From the NCBI GenBank assembly GCA_944326115.1, contig CALVCQ010000005.1:1-64000 (forward strand): a DNA stretch of 64,000 bases, written 5' to 3'. The notes below the pieces were generated by a model. That model searched no databases. It saw only the letters and a list, made by a program, of their open reading frames with translations, and was not told the DNA's origin. This document shows, piece by piece, positions 61,285 to 64,000 of this stretch; within the stretch, counting starts at the first letter, position 1, and the number at the start of each line of letters is the position of its first letter. The stretch comes from Candidatus Gastranaerophilales bacterium. Its GTDB lineage: Bacteria; Cyanobacteriota; Vampirovibrionia; Gastranaerophilales; Gastranaerophilaceae. Both the position numbers and the translations under genes were made by a program.

Positions 61285-62328
61285 GTGGAATTCAGGCAGC
61301 CTGTTATTAAAATAGAAGACCCGGACAATTTGCATTTGTGTTTCGAACTGGAAAATAACATATATGCAATTAATGCAAAAAATGTACTGGAAGTAACAAC
61401 CTTGCCGATGTTAAATCAGCCGCAAAAGCTTCCAAAGTCAATCATAGGCATTTTGAATTATAATGACTTGTTTATAAATGTAATTGATATAAGACAGGTA
61501 TTTGATTTACCGGAAAAAAAATTTAAACTTTCAGATAAAGTTATCATTATAAAAGGCGAAGAATCTCTGTTCGCAATAATAGTGGACAAAGTAACAAACT
61601 TTTTTACGGCAATGCCTGCCAATATACAGCGTGTTATGGGTGACAATTCATCCAGCATCATAAAAAGTTTTTATAAGATAGATGACAATATTGTTAATAT
61701 TATAGATCTGCATAATCTGGAAAATACGGTTAAACAGGTTTATACTGAAGATACAACTGTTAATTATTCCGCTCTTTTCCCCGATGATGAAGAATCCGTA
61801 TGTATTCTTGAAAAGAGAAAAAATGAAATTGCAAAAATACCCGTAATGAATCTGGATACAGCAGTTTACGGAAAAGACCAGTATATTGTTTTTCTTCTCG
61901 GTCAGCACACATACTGTATTTATTCATTTTTTGTGAAAGAGCTTATAAATTTAAAAAATTATTCCATTACAAAAATCCCCTATACACCTGATTTTATAAT
62001 AGGAATTATAAATCTTAAGGGTAATTTTTATTCGGTTCTTGATTTGAAAAAATTTATAGGAATAGAAGATAATACGGAAAAAAATAAACATAAAAAAAGC
62101 TCTAAAGTAATAGTTATAGAATCTACGGAGTTAAAATTGGCGCTTCTGGTTGATGATATTGTAAATATAATTAACATTTCGCCCGGGAGTCTTGAAATAA
62201 AAAATGATAAACGCATAGACAATCTTTTTATAAAAGCCGAGGCATTTATTGAAAATGAAGTTTACAATATCTTGAATCTGGATAAGCTAATTAATGATGA
62301 AAGACTTTATATAGATAATACAAATTAA
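61285..62328 (+). CDS. Tandem CheW-domain coupling protein
   Basis: 347 aa, soluble. Two CheW-like domains: about 14-150 (CFELENNIYAINAKNVLEV, IIGILNYNDLFINVIDIR, IIIVDKV) and about 195-340 (IVFLLGQHTYCIYSFFVKEL, IIGIINLKGNFYSVLDL, LALLVDDI). It has no receiver domain, so it is not CheV. Starts at GTG 61285 with AGAGGA upstream. Divergent from the MCP. Two domains may bridge two receptors or kinases. Its last four bases overlap the ATP-grasp gene. Confidence 0.88.
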   Translation: MEFRQPVIKIEDPDNLHLCFELENNIYAINAKNVLEVTTLPMLNQPQKLPKSIIGILNYNDLFINVIDIRQVFDLPEKKFKLSDKVIIIKGEESLFAIIVDKVTNFFTAMPANIQRVMGDNSSSIIKSFYKIDDNIVNIIDLHNLENTVKQVYTEDTTVNYSALFPDDEESVCILEKRKNEIAKIPVMNLDTAVYGKDQYIVFLLGQHTYCIYSFFVKELINLKNYSITKIPYTPDFIIGIINLKGNFYSVLDLKKFIGIEDNTEKNKHKKSSKVIVIESTELKLALLVDDIVNIINISPGSLEIKNDKRIDNLFIKAEAFIENEVYNILNLDKLINDERLYIDNTN

Positions 62329-63902
62329 ATTAAATCAGGTGTCATATTTGCCGGTGCCTTAAAATCAGATGTCAGGAAAAAATGTTCGGTTCTGAAACCG
62401 TGAAACACGGGTACAAATTTTACCCCCGCAATATCACATGCTTTTTTATCGGATTCTGTATCACCGGTATAAGAAAAAACTCCGTGTTCTTTAAGAATAT
62501 TTGCCTTTCTTTCAAATGTTTTTGAATCTGATTTTACTATGTATATATTTGAAAAATATTCTGTCAGACCGAGATTTTTTAATTGTTTGAGACAATTTTC
62601 CCGATTGTTTCTTGCGGTTATTAAAATTAATTCATTGCCTTTTGAAAGCTCTGCCAATTTTCTTTTTGCATCTTTATAAACAAAATCCGTTTTTAAATAT
62701 TTTTCATCTTCTATATGACTGCACCAGTATTCATTAATTTCATTTGCTGATTTTTCGCAAATATTTTTAGATATCAAATAACCGTAAGTACTGTTTCCGC
62801 CTCTTTTATATTCTATAAAATCTGATAAATCAAGAGTAATGTTATGCTTCTTTAGTGCATCGGATAATACATCCGTGTGTCTGTCAAAACTGTTTAGTAT
62901 AGTACCGTCCAAATCAAATCCTAAAATTTTATTTGCTTTTCTGGTAACTATATCTGTATATGCCCTGACTACATACTGGACAGGGGAATTTAATTTGAGT
63001 GATTCGAATATTTTTTCTTCACTGTTGCCGAGAATCAAATTAGCTATTGCAGAAACCTCATCCCAGCCGGCTGCATAAGTAAGCCCCATACCTGCCGCCA
63101 GTCTAAAATTCACATCAGTTATAACAAATTCATCATTTTTATTTTTCATAAACTGCAGATTAAAAAAATAAGGACAATTTATTTTTTTTAAAAGCTTCTT
63201 TGCTATACTTTCAAGCTCCGGAAAACTAAATACTTTAGCTTTTGTACAGACACCGGACTTTGTTTCAATTCTCTGTCTTGCGGCAGCAGCCAGCTTCCCT
63301 TTATATTGAAAACATTCCAGTGTAATTTCAGGCTGTGTACAAACTTCCTGTATAAGATAATTCTCTATATTTGTTATGTTTTTTATCTCTTTAGTTTCTG
63401 CTTTTATTGCATTTTTGGATCCGCTGCCGTTAATTGGTTTTATAAAATATGTACCTGTTTCTATCAACTCATCTGCGGCATACATCTTTGGAACGGGAAA
63501 TTCCAGTTCTTCTAATTTTTTGAACATTAGATATTTGTTTTTATAAAAATCAAACGTACATTCGGGTGTAGACAAAGAAATTATTCCCAAATTTTTTAAA
63601 TCTTTGTTTTCCGGAGAAAAAAGCATTTGATCAATTTCAAAAGACGGAAGGATGCAATTTACCCCTTCTTTCCGGCAAATTTCCAGTATTGCATTATAAT
63701 AATTGTCTTCACATGAATACGGCACCTGATAAAAAACATCAAGATGAGCTCTGTTTGAAATTAAAAATTCTTTATTAATATCCGTTCCGATAATTTTAAA
63801 TTTATTTTCAAATTTTTCTTTTAATATTCTTGAAACATGATAACCGGCGTTCAAACCGCAAGATAATATTAAAATATTTATTTTGTTAGTATTTTTTGCC
63901 AT
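62325..63902 (-). CDS. ATP-grasp / HAD hydrolase fusion protein
   Basis: 525 aa, soluble. The N-terminal part (about 1-325) is a carbamoyl-phosphate-synthase-like ATP-grasp: a nucleotide-fold start ILILSCGLNAGYHVSRIL, then TYFIKPINGSGSKNAI, and FVITDVNFRLAAGMGL. The C-terminal part (from about 325) is a HAD phosphatase: GFDLDGTILNSFD, LITARN, and TGDTESDKKA. The pairing suggests ligation followed by phosphate removal, possibly on a sugar or amino-acid building block for cell-surface modification. No substrate can be named. Promoter at 63947-63975. Confidence 0.85.
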   Translation of the reverse strand: MAKNTNKINILILSCGLNAGYHVSRILKEKFENKFKIIGTDINKEFLISNRAHLDVFYQVPYSCEDNYYNAILEICRKEGVNCILPSFEIDQMLFSPENKDLKNLGIISLSTPECTFDFYKNKYLMFKKLEELEFPVPKMYAADELIETGTYFIKPINGSGSKNAIKAETKEIKNITNIENYLIQEVCTQPEITLECFQYKGKLAAAARQRIETKSGVCTKAKVFSFPELESIAKKLLKKINCPYFFNLQFMKNKNDEFVITDVNFRLAAGMGLTYAAGWDEVSAIANLILGNSEEKIFESLKLNSPVQYVVRAYTDIVTRKANKILGFDLDGTILNSFDRHTDVLSDALKKHNITLDLSDFIEYKRGGNSTYGYLISKNICEKSANEINEYWCSHIEDEKYLKTDFVYKDAKRKLAELSKGNELILITARNNRENCLKQLKNLGLTEYFSNIYIVKSDSKTFERKANILKEHGVFSYTGDTESDKKACDIAGVKFVPVFHGFRTEHFFLTSDFKAPANMTPDLI

Positions 63903-63946
63903 GTATTTTTATAAATTCAGCGTTAACCATCAACAACTTAGGTATT

Positions 63947-63975
63947 ATTTTAACTATATAATATAGGAATGTCAA
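63947..63975 (-). promoter_or_regulatory. Promoter of the ATP-grasp/HAD gene
   Basis: Minus-strand TTGACA (63975-63970), 17 bases, TAAAAT (63952-63947). A leader of about 38 bases precedes ATG 63902; no strong ribosome site is seen. Confidence 0.7.
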
Positions 63976-64000
63976 ATTAAGATTTAAAATATTAATTTAC

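Overview
The window reads as a chromosomal segment of an AT-rich, Gram-negative, flagellated bacterium. The best fit is the non-photosynthetic cyanobacterial lineage Melainabacteria/Vampirovibrionia, order Gastranaerophilales; this is inference from gene content, not a database match. Supporting points: the ATP synthase beta and epsilon genes sit alone as a pair, as in cyanobacteria. An LptD/OstA-like protein and an EnvC-like M23 peptidase imply an outer membrane. A pseudopilin has the FSLAEVL-type signal. A motA-motB-fliL-fliM-fliN operon is present, and the histidine kinase CheA carries a C-terminal receiver, as in cyanobacterial Pix/Tax systems. I see no rRNA, tRNA, CRISPR array, transposase or prophage.

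Layout. 1-4.7 kb: a GC-rich edge block, cca with an upstream coiled-coil gene (minus), an RpoD-family sigma factor (plus) and a pseudopilin (minus). 4.8-8.7 kb: flagellar stator and switch operon. 8.7-16.7 kb: minus-strand genes for a HEAT-repeat protein, a DUF2085 membrane protein and a cluster proS / fixC-fixX-duplicated 128-aa protein-recJ. 16.8-19.5 kb: rpmE, rplJ-rplL with an L10 leader, hisF. 19.7-26.5 kb: a secreted repeat protein, a CDP-alcohol phosphatidyltransferase, the envelope pair (M23 peptidase, LptD-like), a YhcH-family protein and small membrane proteins. 26.6-33.7 kb: lysS, HAD phosphatase, rpsP with a possible pseudoknot leader, and glycan genes (CgeB-like GT, GT2, GT-C-like). 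33.7-39.5 kb: HxlR regulator, atpD-atpC, hypotheticals, DUF1858, BlaI/MecI-type repressor, lipoprotein. 39.7-47.3 kb: ade, an SH3-like protein, cobO, comEC, a DUF151 nuclease, aroQ. 47.3-52.3 kb: minus-strand run oppB-oppC-mgtC-TPR-plsC-like. 52.4-56.1 kb: a multidomain PLD/nuclease, a small hypothetical, a Bax-inhibitor-1 homologue. 56.4-63.9 kb: a chemosensory module (MCP, hybrid CheA, HD protein, tandem-CheW) next to an ATP-grasp/HAD fusion.

The most unusual material lies between genes. (1) A dispersed repeat family carries a small hairpin with conserved flanks CTCTGCCGAA and TGAGAGG. Its stem shows a three-state compensatory pair (C-G, G-C, T-A) across copies at 3.9, 26.0, 34.3 and 55.2 kb, with a half copy at 56.4 kb. 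It appears as a removable module inside a larger ~180-210 bp repeat found at 34.2 and 56.2 kb. (2) The rpsP leader can form an H-type pseudoknot beside the Shine-Dalgarno sequence. (3) Six genes have a -10 hexamer exactly six bases before ATG and no Shine-Dalgarno sequence, as expected of leaderless mRNAs. (4) The PLD gene carries an in-frame, compositionally foreign insert with a 16-bp perfect palindrome.
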